This document shows, piece after piece, positions 43,790-55,308 of a stretch of DNA of 64,000 bases (positions are counted from its first letter, which is position 1; every line of letters begins with the position of its first letter). The stretch is from Megascapheus bottae. Lineage: Eukaryota; Chordata; Mammalia; Rodentia; Geomyidae. The stretch lies in assembly GCA_024803745.1 (NCBI GenBank), contig JANJXV010000025.1, positions 16,324,341-16,388,340 on the forward strand. Reading direction: 5' to 3'. Below the pieces are notes generated by a model. The model had not been told where the DNA came from. It saw nothing but the letters and a program-made list of their open reading frames with translations, and did no database searches. The position numbers were made by a program, and so were the translations under genes.

Positions 43790-44228
43790 TGGTGCCATGC
43801 ATTGGTGGCTCATACCTATAATCCTAGCTACTCAAGAGGCTGAGATAGGGCTGGGAGTTTGGCCTAGTGGTAGAGTGTTTGCCTAGCATGCACGAAGACC
43901 CGGGTTCAATTCCTCAGTAACACATACATAGAAAAAAGCCAGAAGTGGTGCTGAAGCTCAAGAGGTAGAGTGCTAGCTTTGAGAAAGTCCAAGGACAGTG
44001 CTCAGGCCCTTAACCCAAGCCCAGGACTGGCAAAAAAAAAAAAAAAAAACCTGATATCTAAGGATCCAGGTTTGAAGCCAGCAAAAGCAGAAAAGTCCAT
44101 GAGACTCTTTTCTCCAGTTAGCCACCAGAAAAGGGGAAGAGGAGCTGTGGCTCAAAGTAGTAGAGCACTAGCCTTGACAGAAAAGCCCAGGGACAGTGCC
44201 CAGACTGAGCTCAAGTCCCATGACAAAA
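43790..44228 (+). mobile_element. B1-Geo composite SINE, split by IDL-Geo
   Basis: Left end at 43790-43846, remainder at 44052-44228 (GTTTGAAGCCAGCAAAAGC to CAAGTCCCATGAC). Confidence 0.8.
43847..44050 (+). mobile_element. IDL-Geo dimeric SINE, nested
   Basis: GGGCTGGGAGTTTGGCC to GGACTGGC plus an A-tail. The flanks CTGAGATA and CTGATATC are an imperfect duplication. Confidence 0.88.
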
Positions 44229-44252
44229 AAATGGAAAGAAGGATTAGTTACA

Positions 44253-44490
44253 AGTGCTGGGCACTGATGGTTCACTTTTGTAATCCTAGCTATTCATGAG
44301 GTTGAGATCTGAGGGCCATTGTTTGAAGCTGGTCTGGACAGAGAAATCTGTGAGATTCTGATCTACAACTAGCCACCAAAAAGCTGAAGTGGGAGTATGA
44401 CTCAAGTGTTAGTGTGCCATCCTTGTGCGGAAAAAGCTAAATGAAGCACCCACACCCTCATTTCAAGCCCCAGAATTGACACACAAGCAC
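44253..44490 (+). mobile_element. B1-Geo composite SINE
   Basis: GCTGGGCACTGATGGTTC to CAAGCCCCAGAATTGACAC. Confidence 0.75.
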
Positions 44491-44829
44491 AAAAGCCATA
44501 GTAACAGTAACAATGACAGTAGAGGACTTGGGTACAACTAGTATCCTGATACATCACAGGGGAGTAGGGCTCATGATGGTTTGGGAATCATAACTGAAGC
44601 ATAGATAAGATCATGTCAAATAGAGCCGTATTCTTTCCATCTTGTCATCCATTTAGCTCTTACACTGATGCTATCCTATTCTACAGGATATAAAGCTATC
44701 AAAATGTTTTCTTTTGAAGTCTAGTTGTAGATAATAATATAAATATAGATAATATTTTAGAATCATAAGACCTTATAGTTAAGTATCATGTGAGAGTTTG
44801 GGTCATCAGTGTTAAAACATTTAAGAATA

Positions 44830-44938
44830 AGGAAAAGTGGTGTTATGGCTCAAGTAGTAGAGCACTAGCCTTGAGCTGAAGAGCTTAGGGACAGCACCCA
44901 GGCCGAGAGTTCAAGTCTCACGACCCACCAAAAAAAAA
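44830..44938 (+). mobile_element. Geo right monomer, solitary
   Basis: GGTGTTATGGCTCAAGTAG to GTTCAAGTCTCACGACCC with an A-tail and no left unit. Confidence 0.7.
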
Positions 44939-44995
44939 ATAAGGAAAAATTAGTGTTTTACAACCATTGCTAGAAGCTGCTATTTGAAGAAATTG

Positions 44996-45080
44996 CCTGG
45001 GGATGAGGAGTGTCACGCTGTGGTACAGCATGTGCTTAGTATATGCAATACCCTGGGCTCAGTCCCCGCCACCCCCACAA
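44996..45080 (+). mobile_element. ID-like SINE
   Basis: GCCTGGGGATGAGGAGTG to GGGCTCAGTCCCCGCC. Confidence 0.6.
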
Positions 45081-45526
45081 GAAATTACACAGAGAACAAC
45101 CTTGGTTCTACAGAGAAGGGAGCATAAATATAATCCTAGTAGAAAATACAATGAAGTACCAACTTAGATGGAGATGAAGTTGTGTTCTGGAAAGAGAAAG
45201 AAAATTCAGAACAGCTGGATTTCTCCCAAGATACTGGGACCGGAAATTGATCTCAGAAACTAGACTGAATATTGCTATTTTTCCTATTTAAATCCTAGTG
45301 GCTTGTGTAAATATATATATATATATTTTTTTCTTCTTTGCAAATGTTACAAACAAGGCCGAAATGTCTTATTGATTTTAGTTCATGGAAAATGTGCTGG
45401 GTTTTGTTTAAGTGGATTTTAAATTTAATAATAACCCAATCACAAGCCTCTAGTAAATATATAGTTTATATTGCTTTTTCTCAAAAATATATAATGCATA
45501 TGCGTATACTGGTGTTTTTGTTTCAG

Positions 45527-45597
45527 AAAAGCCAATGAGGGTTTGAAGATCATAAACCCAGAAGAGACAGCCCCCTCTATGCGATTGCTGGCTTATG
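45527..45597 (+). CDS. APH1B: APH1B coding exon 3
   Basis: 71-nt exon, acceptor TTTCAG, donor GTAAGT. Its first base completes Lys95 and its last begins Val119. It encodes KANEGLKIINPEETAPSMRL and then LAY. This is the cytosolic loop between helices 3 and 4, ending as helix 4 begins. Confidence 0.95.
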
Positions 45598-45654
45598 GTA
45601 AGTAGAAATGAGATAGTATCATTTAAAAAAAAAAAAAAGCAAACTTGGCATAAA

Positions 45655-45840
45655 AACTTTTTTTTTTTTGCCAGTCCTGATGCTTGAGCATGGGACCTGA
45701 GCACTATCTCAAGGGTAGAACTCTGCCACTTGAGCGACAGCACCACTTCCAGCTTTTTTCTACGTTTGTGGTACTGAGGAATCGAATGTGGGTCTTGATG
45801 CATGCTAGCTAGGCAAACACTAGGCCCGACTCCCAGCCCC
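45655..45840 (-). mobile_element. IDL-Geo dimeric SINE
   Basis: T-run, GCCAGTCCTGATGCTTGAG to CCCGACTCCCAGCCCC, 60 bp after APH1B exon 3. Confidence 0.85.
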
Positions 45841-46079
45841 AAGAAACCGTTTTTATCTTTGTGGGTTTCTGATTCTTTTTTATTAACATACATCATTTAT
45901 ACAGAATTGATGCCATACGGTATCTCTCCACCTTCGTTTGTAGGTTTCAAGCAGCGTTTCATCTCACCTCAGCCTATTGCTATACATTATTCTGCAGATT
46001 TCCTGGTTCCTTACGTAAATGAAAGTGATTGTTAGTGACCATTATATGTTTGCCCATTAAGTACTAACTATGTTTTTTT

Positions 46080-46300
46080 TTTGATTGGTTGTGGGGCTTG
46101 AACTCAGGGCGTGAGTGCTGTCCCTGAGCCTCTTTGTACCAAAGACTAATGCCACAATGCCACTTCCGATTTTTGAGTGGTTAATTGGAGATGAGGCTTA
46201 TGGGGACTTTTTCTGCTTAAAGTGGCTTTGAACCACAGTCCTCATCTCAGCATCTTGATTAGCTAGGATTACAGGTGTGAGCCACTATGCCCAGTACTTT
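46080..46300 (-). mobile_element. B1-Geo composite SINE
   Basis: GGTTGTGGGGCTTGAACTC to GTGTGAGCCACTATGCCC. Confidence 0.8.
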
Positions 46301-46608
46301 GTTTGAATGTTAGGTTTTAACATGTGTATACTCTAGGTAGTAATAGTTTCAAAGTGAATGTGATTCATTTTCTCTAGATGTTTACCATGACTTTGTAAGG
46401 AGAACTCTTCATATGAATACCCCCTCTGTCAGAATTATGTAACTTTGTAGACTCTTTTCAGAAGCCAGAATCAGAGCTTCCATAATCCTCTGCTTCCTAT
46501 ACTGCTTCTGTCTGTGCCTTTGTAGACCTACCCCTTTCTGTCCTCTCTTATTTAATTTCTCAGCTACGTGAACTTTTTTTCTTTCTCTTTCTCTAAGCAA
46601 CAGCATAT

Positions 46609-46693
46609 GGGCTGGGGTATAACTTAATGATAAAGTACCTGCCTAGCAAGCACAAGGCTCAGAGTTCAAACCCCAGGACCACCAAAATAAAAC
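46609..46693 (+). mobile_element. ID-like SINE
   Basis: GGGCTGGGGTATAACTTAAT to GAGTTCAAACCCCAGGACC, with an AAAATAAAA tail. Confidence 0.72.
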
Positions 46694-46829
46694 AGTATAG
46701 GTTATTTTCCCTTTCAACAAGGTAGTATTCCCTAGTCCTTAGACATTTAAAGACAAATTATAACAACAAAAGGAGGGACATTTTATTTGAAAATTATATC
46801 AAGATCTAACTGACTTTTTTCCTCTTTAG

Positions 46830-46952
46830 TTTCTGGCTTAGGCTTTGGAATCATGAGTGGAGTGTTTTCGTTTGTGAACACTTTGTCTGACTCCTTGGGA
46901 CCAGGCACGGTGGGCATCCATGGAGATTCTCCTCAGTTCTTCCTTAACTCAG
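46830..46952 (+). CDS. APH1B: APH1B coding exon 4
   Basis: 123-nt exon, acceptor CTCTTTAG, donor GTATGT. It encodes Val119 to Ser159 and the first base of Ala160. SGLGFGIMSG carries the conserved glycine zipper of helix 4 (Gly121, 125, 129), needed in APH-1 proteins for complex assembly. It is followed by the NTLSDSLGPGTVGIHGDSP loop. Asn158 replaces the Tyr I recall in human. Confidence 0.96.
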
Positions 46953-47359
46953 GTATGTGTCCAACAGTATGTATACCTCAGGCTTCTGTCCCAAAGGTCT
47001 TCTGGTGGCTTAGGGCTTCAGGTAAATTAAAAGTTGCCATATTACTGTTCAAAGACAAAATACTGCAGACACTACACACTAAAGGGCCTAAGAAATTATG
47101 AATTGTCATTAGAGTGTTTAGGGTTTTTGAGTGATATTTAGCTTCCATAAAATTTATTATTTGGCTATCCTAATAACGTTACTATATAGTTGAAATTTCA
47201 GAAGCTAATTATAATAGGTTATGTGATTTTTTGCTTTTGTGATTTTATAATTTATCTTTAATTGATACCTTTTATTAATATCAGTGTTTTTTGGAGATGG
47301 GCAATAAATTTAATTTCAAAATTGAGAAGAAAGAATAATAGTTCTTTTCTTTTTTTTTT

Positions 47360-47680
47360 TTTACTGTTATTTTGATGGGGTTTAAACTTGGGGCCTCACA
47401 CTTTCTAGGCAGGTACTCTACTACTTATTTTTGCGTATTGCTGGGCTAGCCTGGACTCTGATTCTCCTATCTATGTTTCCTTATCCTGCTGGAGATGGTA
47501 GGCCTCTGCCATCACACTCCACCACTGACTGTGAGATGGAGTTCCACACAATTTAGATTTTTTTTTGTTTGAGGCTTTTTTAAATTTTTGTTTGTTTTTT
47601 TGCCCCACCTGGCCTCAAACCATTATCTCCCTGTCTACCATGTAGCTAGGATTCGGTGTGAGCCATCGTGCCTGGCTGAA
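47360..47680 (-). mobile_element. Degraded ID/B1-type SINEs
   Basis: GGGGCCTCACACTTTCTAGG (ID, reverse) and TAGCTAGGATTCGGTGTGAG (7SL-type, reverse). Confidence 0.5.
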
Positions 47681-49169
47681 TTTTTTTTTTTATCTAAAGA
47701 TTCAGCTAACAAGTCCACCAACTCATTTCATATCAGCAGCTAAAAATTGTCATCACAATGCAATGACCACAAATTTGAGTATTATGTATAATTGACAAAG
47801 GATTCCTCTAAAGTCTTCAAGTAGACTGTAAATGATAGAGGGGGAAAATCCACTGTCATTGTCTGCACAGCTCTTCCACCACTAAAATATATTGCCCTCA
47901 CAAGTCATCTTTTAATTAAATCATCATTCCCATGTGGGCTAAAGCTCTAAAAGGAGCTTGCCCTCTAGTGGGAGGAAAGAAAAGTTTGACAGTAATAAAA
48001 AGGTATAAAAAGATGGGAACAATTTAAAAACCACTGCTGCTGTAGTTCAGAGACTTCCCTCATATTGTAGCAGTCCTTAAAACCAGCACACTGTCCCCAT
48101 TCTCAGTGGACCCTTTGTCCCCCAGCCTGTAGTCAGATCAGGTCTTGCAGCTCCTATCTAGACTGGTGCCACTGACCCTAGCTTTCTCTGGGAATCCAGC
48201 CTGAAGGCAGCTACCTGCAGGCTGCAGTTTCTGAAGAGTGTCTGAGGAGTTTTTGACTTTGAAGAACTGTAGGGTCAAGTTGAGGCCCTTTAACTGGCTA
48301 CAAGTTAGAAGTCAGGGGAGAGTATGAACAGATCATTCTTATTTCCGATGCCTCTCCTGCAAATTCCTTTCCTAGAAAAGTTCTATAAAGATCTTTTTTT
48401 AGTCTTTACAGTAATGTTTACTTTATCCTACCAAGGGGTTTGATATTGAGACTTAAGTTTTTAAGCCTTTTAAATCATCAGGTTGATTTTTAAAAATTAA
48501 AATCATGTTAACAGCTTGAAATAAATCCCACATTCTAGTCAAGAGAATAAGTTTAATTCTGAACTGGAGCTGTAGTATATTCTTAGCACTTGGCTTCAGT
48601 AAATACTGTTTGCCTTGTTGGAAAGAACTTTATAAGAAAGCTATCCCATCAGTTAAGTCAGATCTTAAAACCATAAAGTTTTAGTGTAACATAATTTTAG
48701 GTTATATTTTTAAATTCAAATAAGTTTTCTTCAATTTGATGATAGGGACCTGACAGACATTTTCTGAATAAAAAGAATTTGGCTTTTTGCAGATACATTC
48801 TCTTTTTCCATGCACATTTCAGATATTCTAAGGATACAAGCTTAAGTAAGTTTTTAAATATGTATACTGAGTGTAATAATTCTAAAAGAAATGTAATATT
48901 AATAAAGTCTTTTGGAGTCATAAAAATGAATAAAGTGTACTCACTAGGGGTGTTTACAAACCTGCATTTTCCTTCTGTAATTACATTGTTGCAACTGTTT
49001 CTTCCACTAGATGGTGCTGATTCTCCTCAGTGAACTAGACTAGCTAGTTCAGATGGCTAGCTTAAAACAGTTCTTTTAGAATAAAGGCTTGCTAGCACTG
49101 TGGGAAATATATATGTAACCTCTGTGAATTTAAGTAAAACTACTATGTTTGATAAAATATCTTTTGTGT

Positions 49170-49340
49170 GGAAGCTTAAACTCAGGGTCTGGTGCTCTTC
49201 CACCTGAGCTACAGCTCTGTTTCAAGCTAGTTAGACACGAGTCTCTTCGGTGTATCTTCCCAGGCTACTTTGAACCTTGATCCTCAGATCTCAGCCTCCC
49301 AAGTAGCTAAGACTATAGATATGAATCACCAGCACCCATC
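49170..49340 (-). mobile_element. B1-Geo composite SINE, partly deleted
   Basis: GTGGAAGCTTAAACTCAGG to ATGAATCACCAGCACCC. Confidence 0.68.
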
Positions 49341-49354
49341 ATTAATAAGCTATC

Positions 49355-49555
49355 TTTTTTTTTTTTTTTGCCAGTCCTGGGCTTGAGCTCAGGGCTTGAG
49401 CACTGTCCTTGGACTTTCTCAAGGCTAGCACTCTACCCCTTGAGCCTCAGCACCACTTCTGGCTTTTTGCTATGTATGTGGGGTACCGAGGAATCGAACC
49501 CGGTCTTCGTGCATGCTAGGCAAGTACTCTACCATTAGGCCAAACTCCCGGCCCT
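49355..49555 (-). mobile_element. IDL-Geo dimeric SINE, young
   Basis: TTTTTGCCAGTCCTGGGCTT to GGCCAAACTCCCGGCCC. Confidence 0.9.
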
Positions 49556-50282
49556 AATAAGCTATCTTAATGTCTATAGTAAGGTTAGGATGTCAGGCTG
49601 AGAATAGACATCTGTAGAATGAAATAAATTTTACTATATGTAAATTTCTATTTATAAAATCACTACAGTATGAGTAATTTGAAAGGGCAAAAATATACTC
49701 TGTCTCATGCTTTCCTCAGCAGTGTTAGTGTGACCTATGGCTGTGTCTGTCAGATGTGCAAAAGTTCTTGGCATGTAATACTCCTTCCCCGAGGATATAC
49801 CTCATTGCCAGAGCTTCAGTACCAGGTCACTCTTCAACTCTCCACAGCTCTGCTAAAGAGTCAGAATGTTCACATCAGCCCACTGCATTGCTTAACTTGT
49901 AGGGAAATTTGCTCACATTGTAACATATTTTATTGGTATACACAGGTTTTCAACATTTTTTCCAGGAACAAGTTTTTGCCAAATTCCCCAGAACCAGACT
50001 TTCCTTATATGCATAACATAAGTGTTTGGAAATCTTGGCAATTCTCTTGATGAATTAGTCAATCTAATTCAGCAAGGGTAAATCTGTTAAGTTGTATTGC
50101 TTCTCTATGATACGATATGGAAATTTTTCTTGAAGTGGAAGTCTGCTTTGGATCATAAGCTGCATTTTCCTCTCTAGTGGGCCTTTCTTCTTCCTTCAAC
50201 AGAAGCAGTTCAGAATATTGGTGACTTTCCATGATTCTGCCCTTTCCTCATAACTCGCACCCAGTCCAACTGCCGATCTTTT

Positions 50283-50450
50283 TTGGGGGGGCGGGGGCAG
50301 TCCTGGCTTAACTCAAGGCTAGAGCTCTACCACTTGAGCCACAGCACTACTTCTGGATTTTTCTATGTATGTGGTAACCAGGGAATCGAACTGGGATCTT
50401 CATGCATGCTAGGCAAGCACTCTACCACTAGGCCAAACTCCTGGCCCCAC
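50283..50450 (-). mobile_element. IDL-Geo dimeric SINE, internal deletion
   Basis: GGCAGTCCTGGCTTAACTC to GGCCAAACTCCTGGCCCC. Confidence 0.82.
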
Positions 50451-50607
50451 CAGCTGCAAACCTTATCTCCGGCTTTCGTTTCATTCTTCAACTGTTACTG
50501 GTATGCTTTGGCTTCATAAATCAAAAGTAGACAAGGCCTCAGGAGTTGGTAAGATTGAGAGCCAATTTGGAGCAAATATATGTAAAGAAAAGAAAATCTG
50601 CCTGGGC

Positions 50608-50825
50608 ACAGGTGGCTCACACCTGTAATCCTAGCTACTCAGGAGGCTGAGGTCTGAGAATCTCGGTTGAAATCCAGCCCAGGCAGGAAAATCTGTGAGA
50701 CTCATCTCCAGTTAACTGCCAGAAAACCAGAAGTGACTCTTTAGCTCAAAGTGGTAGATCACTAGCCTTGAGCAAAAGACCTCAGGACAGCACCCTGACC
50801 TTGAGTTCAAGCCCATGACTGACAA
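50608..50825 (+). mobile_element. B1-Geo composite SINE
   Basis: GGGCACAGGTGGCTCACACC to GTTCAAGCCCATGACTGAC. Confidence 0.85.
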
Positions 50826-50930
50826 GAACACTTCCTGCTACTGAGGGGGTATCCTCCATGAGGGTCTGTGAGCACTGCCTTAGGCCCTGTGCCCTCAGGG
50901 CACTTTCAGTCACTAAGACCTGGCATATTT

Positions 50931-50988
50931 GGACATTCTAAAATCTCCTCTCCGGGGCAGCAACAGACATCCAGATTTTAGAATGTCC
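50931..50988 (+). other. Perfect 16-bp inverted repeat, 26-nt spacer
   Basis: GGACATTCTAAAATCT at 50931-50946 and its exact reverse complement at 50973-50988, in APH1B intron 4 just after a B1-Geo copy. Confidence 0.8.
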
Positions 50989-51289
50989 TTCGAGCGTGAA
51001 TATTTTATGATTTTAAAAAGCATTAGTGTTCTCTTTTGTGTCAGTTTCTGCTGGTGACTTAATGCCTTGGCACCTTCAGTGCCTACAAAAACCACCACTG
51101 GGATGATTGACTGTAGCCTGGAAGTTTTGATAACTATTCCTCTGCTTCTATTTTAGTTAAAATGTTTACTGTTGCTTACTGAAATTGTGACACTAATACA
51201 TAAGGTCATGGCAGTTATGTCCTTTTAATATTGTTTTTGTGTATATATACATACATATATATATTATAGCTTCATATAAATGAAACAAC

Positions 51290-51475
51290 AGGTATTTTTC
51301 TAAATGTATTTTCATTCAGTGTTACATTCTGGCATTTATTTTAAAAGTTATATATGGTATATACATTGAAAATCCTATATGGTATAATCTGTTGTTTGGA
51401 TATGCTGTGGTTTATCTATTCTGGTTATGATGAATTTTTTTTATTACAAACTGTTGCAATAAATACGCTTGGCTG
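51290..51475 (-). mobile_element. Old L1 fragment, antisense
   Basis: GGATATGCTGTGGTTTATC and TTGCAATAAATACGCTTGG correspond to the region just upstream of that seen at 54.9 kb. Short and diverged. Confidence 0.5.
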
Positions 51476-51780
51476 TGTATAGTAACTCATGTATATAATC
51501 CCATCTAGTTGGGAAATGGAGAACAGATGAATGGGTAGTGGCTTGAGGTAGCCCAGGTAAAAATGTATAATTAATAAACCAAGCACAATGGTGCATGTAT
51601 ATCATAGGTAGAAGGATTGAAATCTAAGACTGATGCTGGGCAAAATCCCAAGCCTCTACCTGAAAAATAACTAAAGCAAAAAACAAAAAAAACCAAAAAC
51701 AGACTAGGAGCACGGGTCAAGTTGTAGAGTGCCTGTCAAGCAAGTGGAAGGCCCTGAATTCAAACCCCAGTACTGACATT
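51476..51780 (+). mobile_element. B1-like plus ID-like relics
   Basis: TAGTAACTCATGTATATAAT (eroded 7SL-type) at the start. A tRNA-like unit at 51700-51780 (GGGTCAAGTTGTAGAGTGCC, GAATTCAAACCCC). Confidence 0.55.
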
Positions 51781-51871
51781 ATACATGGGTGCATATGCAT
51801 GCATGTATAAGTGTTAATGTGATACACTTATATATATCACCTTGGACACAATTGTACAGATGTCCCCAGAG

Positions 51872-52002
51872 CAGGGCTCTAAAGCTTGACCAACCATCAG
51901 AACCACCCTGTTGTTTGTCATGTAGGTGTGGGGCATATCCCAACAATGTGCATTTCTTACCAGTTCCTCAGTGCTGGTGACTTACTGGTTAAGACCTTTT
52001 GA
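51872..52002 (-). mobile_element. MER5-like hAT-Charlie relic
   Basis: Resembles the non-autonomous MER5A consensus as I remember it (CTTGACCAACCATCAGAACCACC, later TGTGCATTTCT and CAGTGCTGGTGA). The 7SK copy inserted into or at the end of it. Divergence fits its pre-rodent age. Confidence 0.5.
51986..52002 (+). repeat. Target-site duplication, left copy
   Basis: TGGTTAAGACCTTTTGA, identical to the copy at 52241-52257, flanking the 7SK retropseudogene. Confidence 0.93.
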
Positions 52003-52240
52003 GAGAGCTTGTTTGGAGGTTCTAGCAGGGGAGTGCAGCTACTCGTATACCCTTGACCGAAGACCGGTCCTCCTCTATTGGGGATGGTCGTCCTCTTCGA
52101 CCGAGTGCGCAGGTTTGGGAGGGACGCACATGGAGCGGTGAGGGAGGAAGGGGACACCCGCCTAGCCAGCCAGATCAGCCAAATCAACCCTGGCGATCAG
52201 TGGGGTGACAGATGTCGCAGCCAGGTCGCCCTCACATCCA
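52003..52240 (-). pseudogene. 7SK snRNA retropseudogene, 3'-truncated and tailless
   Basis: The reverse complement starts GGATGTGAGGGCGACC and follows 7SK RNA through the GTATACGAGTAGCTGC region to CAAGCTCTC, i.e. about the first 240 of some 331 nt, with point changes. The 3' third and any A-tail are missing. The insert is bracketed by a perfect 17-bp duplication, so it is a reverse-transcribed copy, not a gene. An upstream Pol III promoter of its own is not expected. Confidence 0.93.
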
Positions 52241-52257
52241 TGGTTAAGACCTTTTGA
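52241..52257 (+). repeat. Target-site duplication, right copy
   Basis: TGGTTAAGACCTTTTGA, the exact partner of 51986-52002. Confidence 0.93.
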
Positions 52258-53016
52258 TAGCATCAGTGTACCTTGGAGTAAAATTAAGGTGCAAAATTTT
52301 CACTTTTATTAGTAATGCTTATTTTCCTTCAAGCATTGTGAAAGACAATTCCCAGACATGAATTTTTCTATGTGGCCAGTGCTTATGATTTCTTTTATTA
52401 TGTGATAAGGAATGGGAAATCTCTGTTCCTTCTATATTCAAACATTTAGAACATAAGGAATTTTCCTGAATTATTTGAATGTTCCCTAGCACCGAGAATG
52501 TACTCATATAACACACACGCCTAGAAGCAGTATTCCACAGGAGCTTGTCAGTGCTAGTCTCATTGCTTAAGAAGAATCTTAGGTAATCTTTTCCTCCTCC
52601 AAAAAAATTCTGAAGAAAAATTCCACTTTAATGAGGAGACTTGTTTCAACAGAAAAATCCTCCTTTTCATTGAGAAAAGTCTCTCTTAAGTAGGATGGAA
52701 TGCTAGTTGGGAAAAGCTGGTTGGATTTTGCAGTAATCTTACTGCATTCCATGAGAAATGGCTTGAAAGCCAGATAGATCCAGTGGATTTTGTGTTGAGC
52801 AGGTTCCCATTTGAAAGAAGTTGCCCCAGAAGTTGCCCCTCCCTCAGAAGGGCTACTTTCCAAGTTATCCGTGGAGCAGGTATTAAGACCCCTTTGTTGC
52901 TGTGAGAAGGGTCAGACTCTACCATTGCACTAGGGGGAACACAAACGTCCCATGCCTTCAGAGGGGCTTGATATCTATTGTCTAGGATATGGGTATTAAT
53001 CGTGGTTGTCTTTCAG

Positions 53017-53144
53017 CTTTCATGACGCTGGTGATCATATTGCTGCATGTGTTCTGGGGCATTGTGTTTTTTGATGGATGTGAGAAGAAGAAGTGGTACA
53101 TCCTTCTGATCGTCCTTCTGACCCACCTGCTAGTCTCGGCCCAG
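53017..53144 (+). CDS. APH1B: APH1B coding exon 5
   Basis: 128-nt exon, acceptor CTTTCAG, donor GTGAGT. It encodes Ala160 to Gln202. It carries FMTLVIILLHVFWGIVFF with His170, the loop DGCEKKKWY, and LLIVLLTHLLVSAQ with His196. These two histidines correspond to APH1A His171 and His197, which line the complex core and matter for assembly and activity. Tyr187 after KKKW replaces the Gly I recall in human. Confidence 0.96.
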
Positions 53145-54167
53145 GTGAGTGCTGTCTCTGTGCTCACACTCTCTTCATAGCTCAGAAAATTAGGAACAGT
53201 CAGAAAAGCCAAGTGAATGAATAAATGAATTATCTGAGCATCACTATAAAAAAGAGTCTACCAATACTCATTTTTGGTATGTCTCATTGGAGTCTTTTTC
53301 CTCATGGCTTTCCTTGCAGTCTGGCATATGCTTCTGTTAGTTAGGAAGCACTTCTAGATTAGTTCCTATCTTGCTACAAATTGAAATGCTTTCTATCCTA
53401 AAAGGAAAATTAGAATTGAATTTGGGTTTTAACTTTTACACTCACTATCTGTATAGCTAGAACCTCCTCTATACAAATTAGATTCAAAGCATGGTCTTAG
53501 GAAGTTCAAATGGGGTTCATATCTACATAGATATATCTGAAAGGATGAAGTTTCTGTTAGCTGTGATGGGGACCTTGAAAGCAGAGGTCAGAAGTTCTGT
53601 TTGGGAATCTAGTTACTTCAGATGTGCTAAGTGGAGATGTCAGGTAATCAGCAGGCTGGCCATCTGACGCTTGGGAGAGAATTTGATTTGGAAAAGACAA
53701 TTAGAAGGATTAAGTATATAAACAAAGGAAAATGCTCAAGGACTGAGCCCCAAAATGCTTCAGCACTGAGGTTAGGGAAGAGAGGAGGAAGAGCCAGCAG
53801 AGAAGGCTGATAGGGAGTTCCAGTGAGATAGAAAGAAATCTGGATAACCTGAGAAGCAGATTCAAGAAACCAGGTGCCCCAGGTGAGTTATCACCTGTGC
53901 AGAGCTTTTGGAAGACATTAGCCACTTATCAATCTTGGGCTGCGAGGCCAGCTCCGGCTGCACAGCTGATGTGATGTGGCCCCCTCAACACACAAACGTT
54001 TAAGCAGTGAATTGATTCCCCTCTTAATCTGGGTCAGTTTGGAATACTGTTCATTCTTTGTGAAGCCTGCTTGGAAAAGTTGTATATTCCAAACTGAGTA
54101 TAGTCATTGGGCTTTATCATTGCTCTCTTCCAATTCTCACCCTTGGCTGGCATTGTTTTACTTAATA

Positions 54168-54169
<2 letters not shown>

Positions 54170-54234
<65 letters not shown>

Positions 54235-54282
54235 CCTCTCCCTCCCTCCCTCCCTCCCTCCCTCCCTCCCCCCCTTTCTCCA
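54170..54282 (+). repeat. (CT)n then (CCCT)n microsatellite
   Basis: About 30 CT units followed by CCCT units, in APH1B intron 5. Confidence 0.96.
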
Positions 54283-55308
54283 GTTAGAGGGTATCATGAG
54301 AGTTGGGATCTGGTTTTGTCATTCTTGGTATCCTCAGTCTTTGGCACATAATGCTAACCAATGGACATTGATGGAATATTGAATGGTTGACATGAACAAC
54401 TTGAAAAAGAATTTAAGTTGAAAGATTGAAGACAATTGAAATAATTATCTTCAATCAATAATTGAATAATTGAAAAATTATTTTCCCAAATTTTAACAGT
54501 AGTTCTCTCTCAGTAACAGATTTCAGAAAATAACTAATACTTTTATTAAAATGATATCCATGCAAAAAACACAAATCAGAAGTATACATCTTTCTGAGTT
54601 TTCAGTGAACTCTCCCGTGTGACTAGTGCCTATATAAAAAATCAGAATATCACAATGCCTAGAAATGTCCTGTGCCTTTAATCCTATCCCCACCGCAATT
54701 TCCCAGGACTTTGATTTTCATAGCACGCTGGGCTCTGCCTGTGGGTGTTGATGTAAATGGGACCACACAGCATTTGTTCTTTCAACATCATGTTGATGAG
54801 ATTCAGCACCGTCTAGCAGTAGATAGCTTGTTCTTTGCTTCACTGCCTTCTTCTGTTTGCATTTCTTAATCCAATTCTGTGGGAGAGGTATTATGCTGTT
54901 TCCAGTTCTCAGTTACAGTGAAGATCAATGATTGAACATTTAGATGTGCATCTTGGTGATCATGTGTATGCACTTTCTTTTGGCTATATACCTGTGAGTG
55001 GGTTTATCCATGTGTTAGTTTTTAAGAGTGGTTGTGGACTGCATTCATACCATAACACTGGAGCTAGCACTTGGCTGGGAATGTCATCGTATCATATTAG
55101 ACTTTCATTTACACTCCTGTGATGAATAACAGGGCTAAGCATATCTTCATAAATTAATGGACCACTTGGACAATTCTGTAATAAAGTTCTTTTTCAGATG
55201 TTCTTTTTCCTGCTTATTGAGTTGTCTAGCTTTTCTTTTTAAGAGTTCTTCATATTTTTTATGAAAAGTACTCTTGTCAGATAACTTCTTTGGCATAGTT
55301 TCTTTTTT

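Larger units (their letters stand above)
39756..45526 (+). other. APH1B: APH1B intron 2
   Basis: Largest SINE cluster of the gene: at least four IDL-Geo copies, many B1-Geo copies and ID/B1 fragments, plus a TA microsatellite. Positions 40860-41070, 41575-41735, 42760-43160, 43400-43789 and 45085-45526 look like plain A/T-rich intron. Confidence 0.85.
45598..46829 (+). other. APH1B: APH1B intron 3
   Basis: Holds an IDL-Geo copy, a B1-Geo copy and a single ID element. The rest, e.g. 46300-46600, shows no recognisable feature. Confidence 0.85.
46953..53016 (+). other. APH1B: APH1B intron 4
   Basis: Six-kb intron. It holds degraded B1/ID relics near 47.4 kb, a SINE-poor stretch from 47681 to 49165, B1-Geo and IDL-Geo copies, a perfect 16-bp inverted repeat near 50.95 kb, an L1 fragment and a MER5-like relic carrying a 7SK retropseudogene. 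Positions 52258-53016 look unique. Confidence 0.85.

Noticed and set aside
45450..45896. 148-codon antisense open frame
   Set aside because: Antisense to APH1B exon 3 and an IDL-Geo copy. The translated SINE part recurs in many other frames of the window.
52003..52240. Functional 7SK gene
   Set aside because: Truncated at about 240 nt and flanked by target-site duplications, so a retropseudogene.
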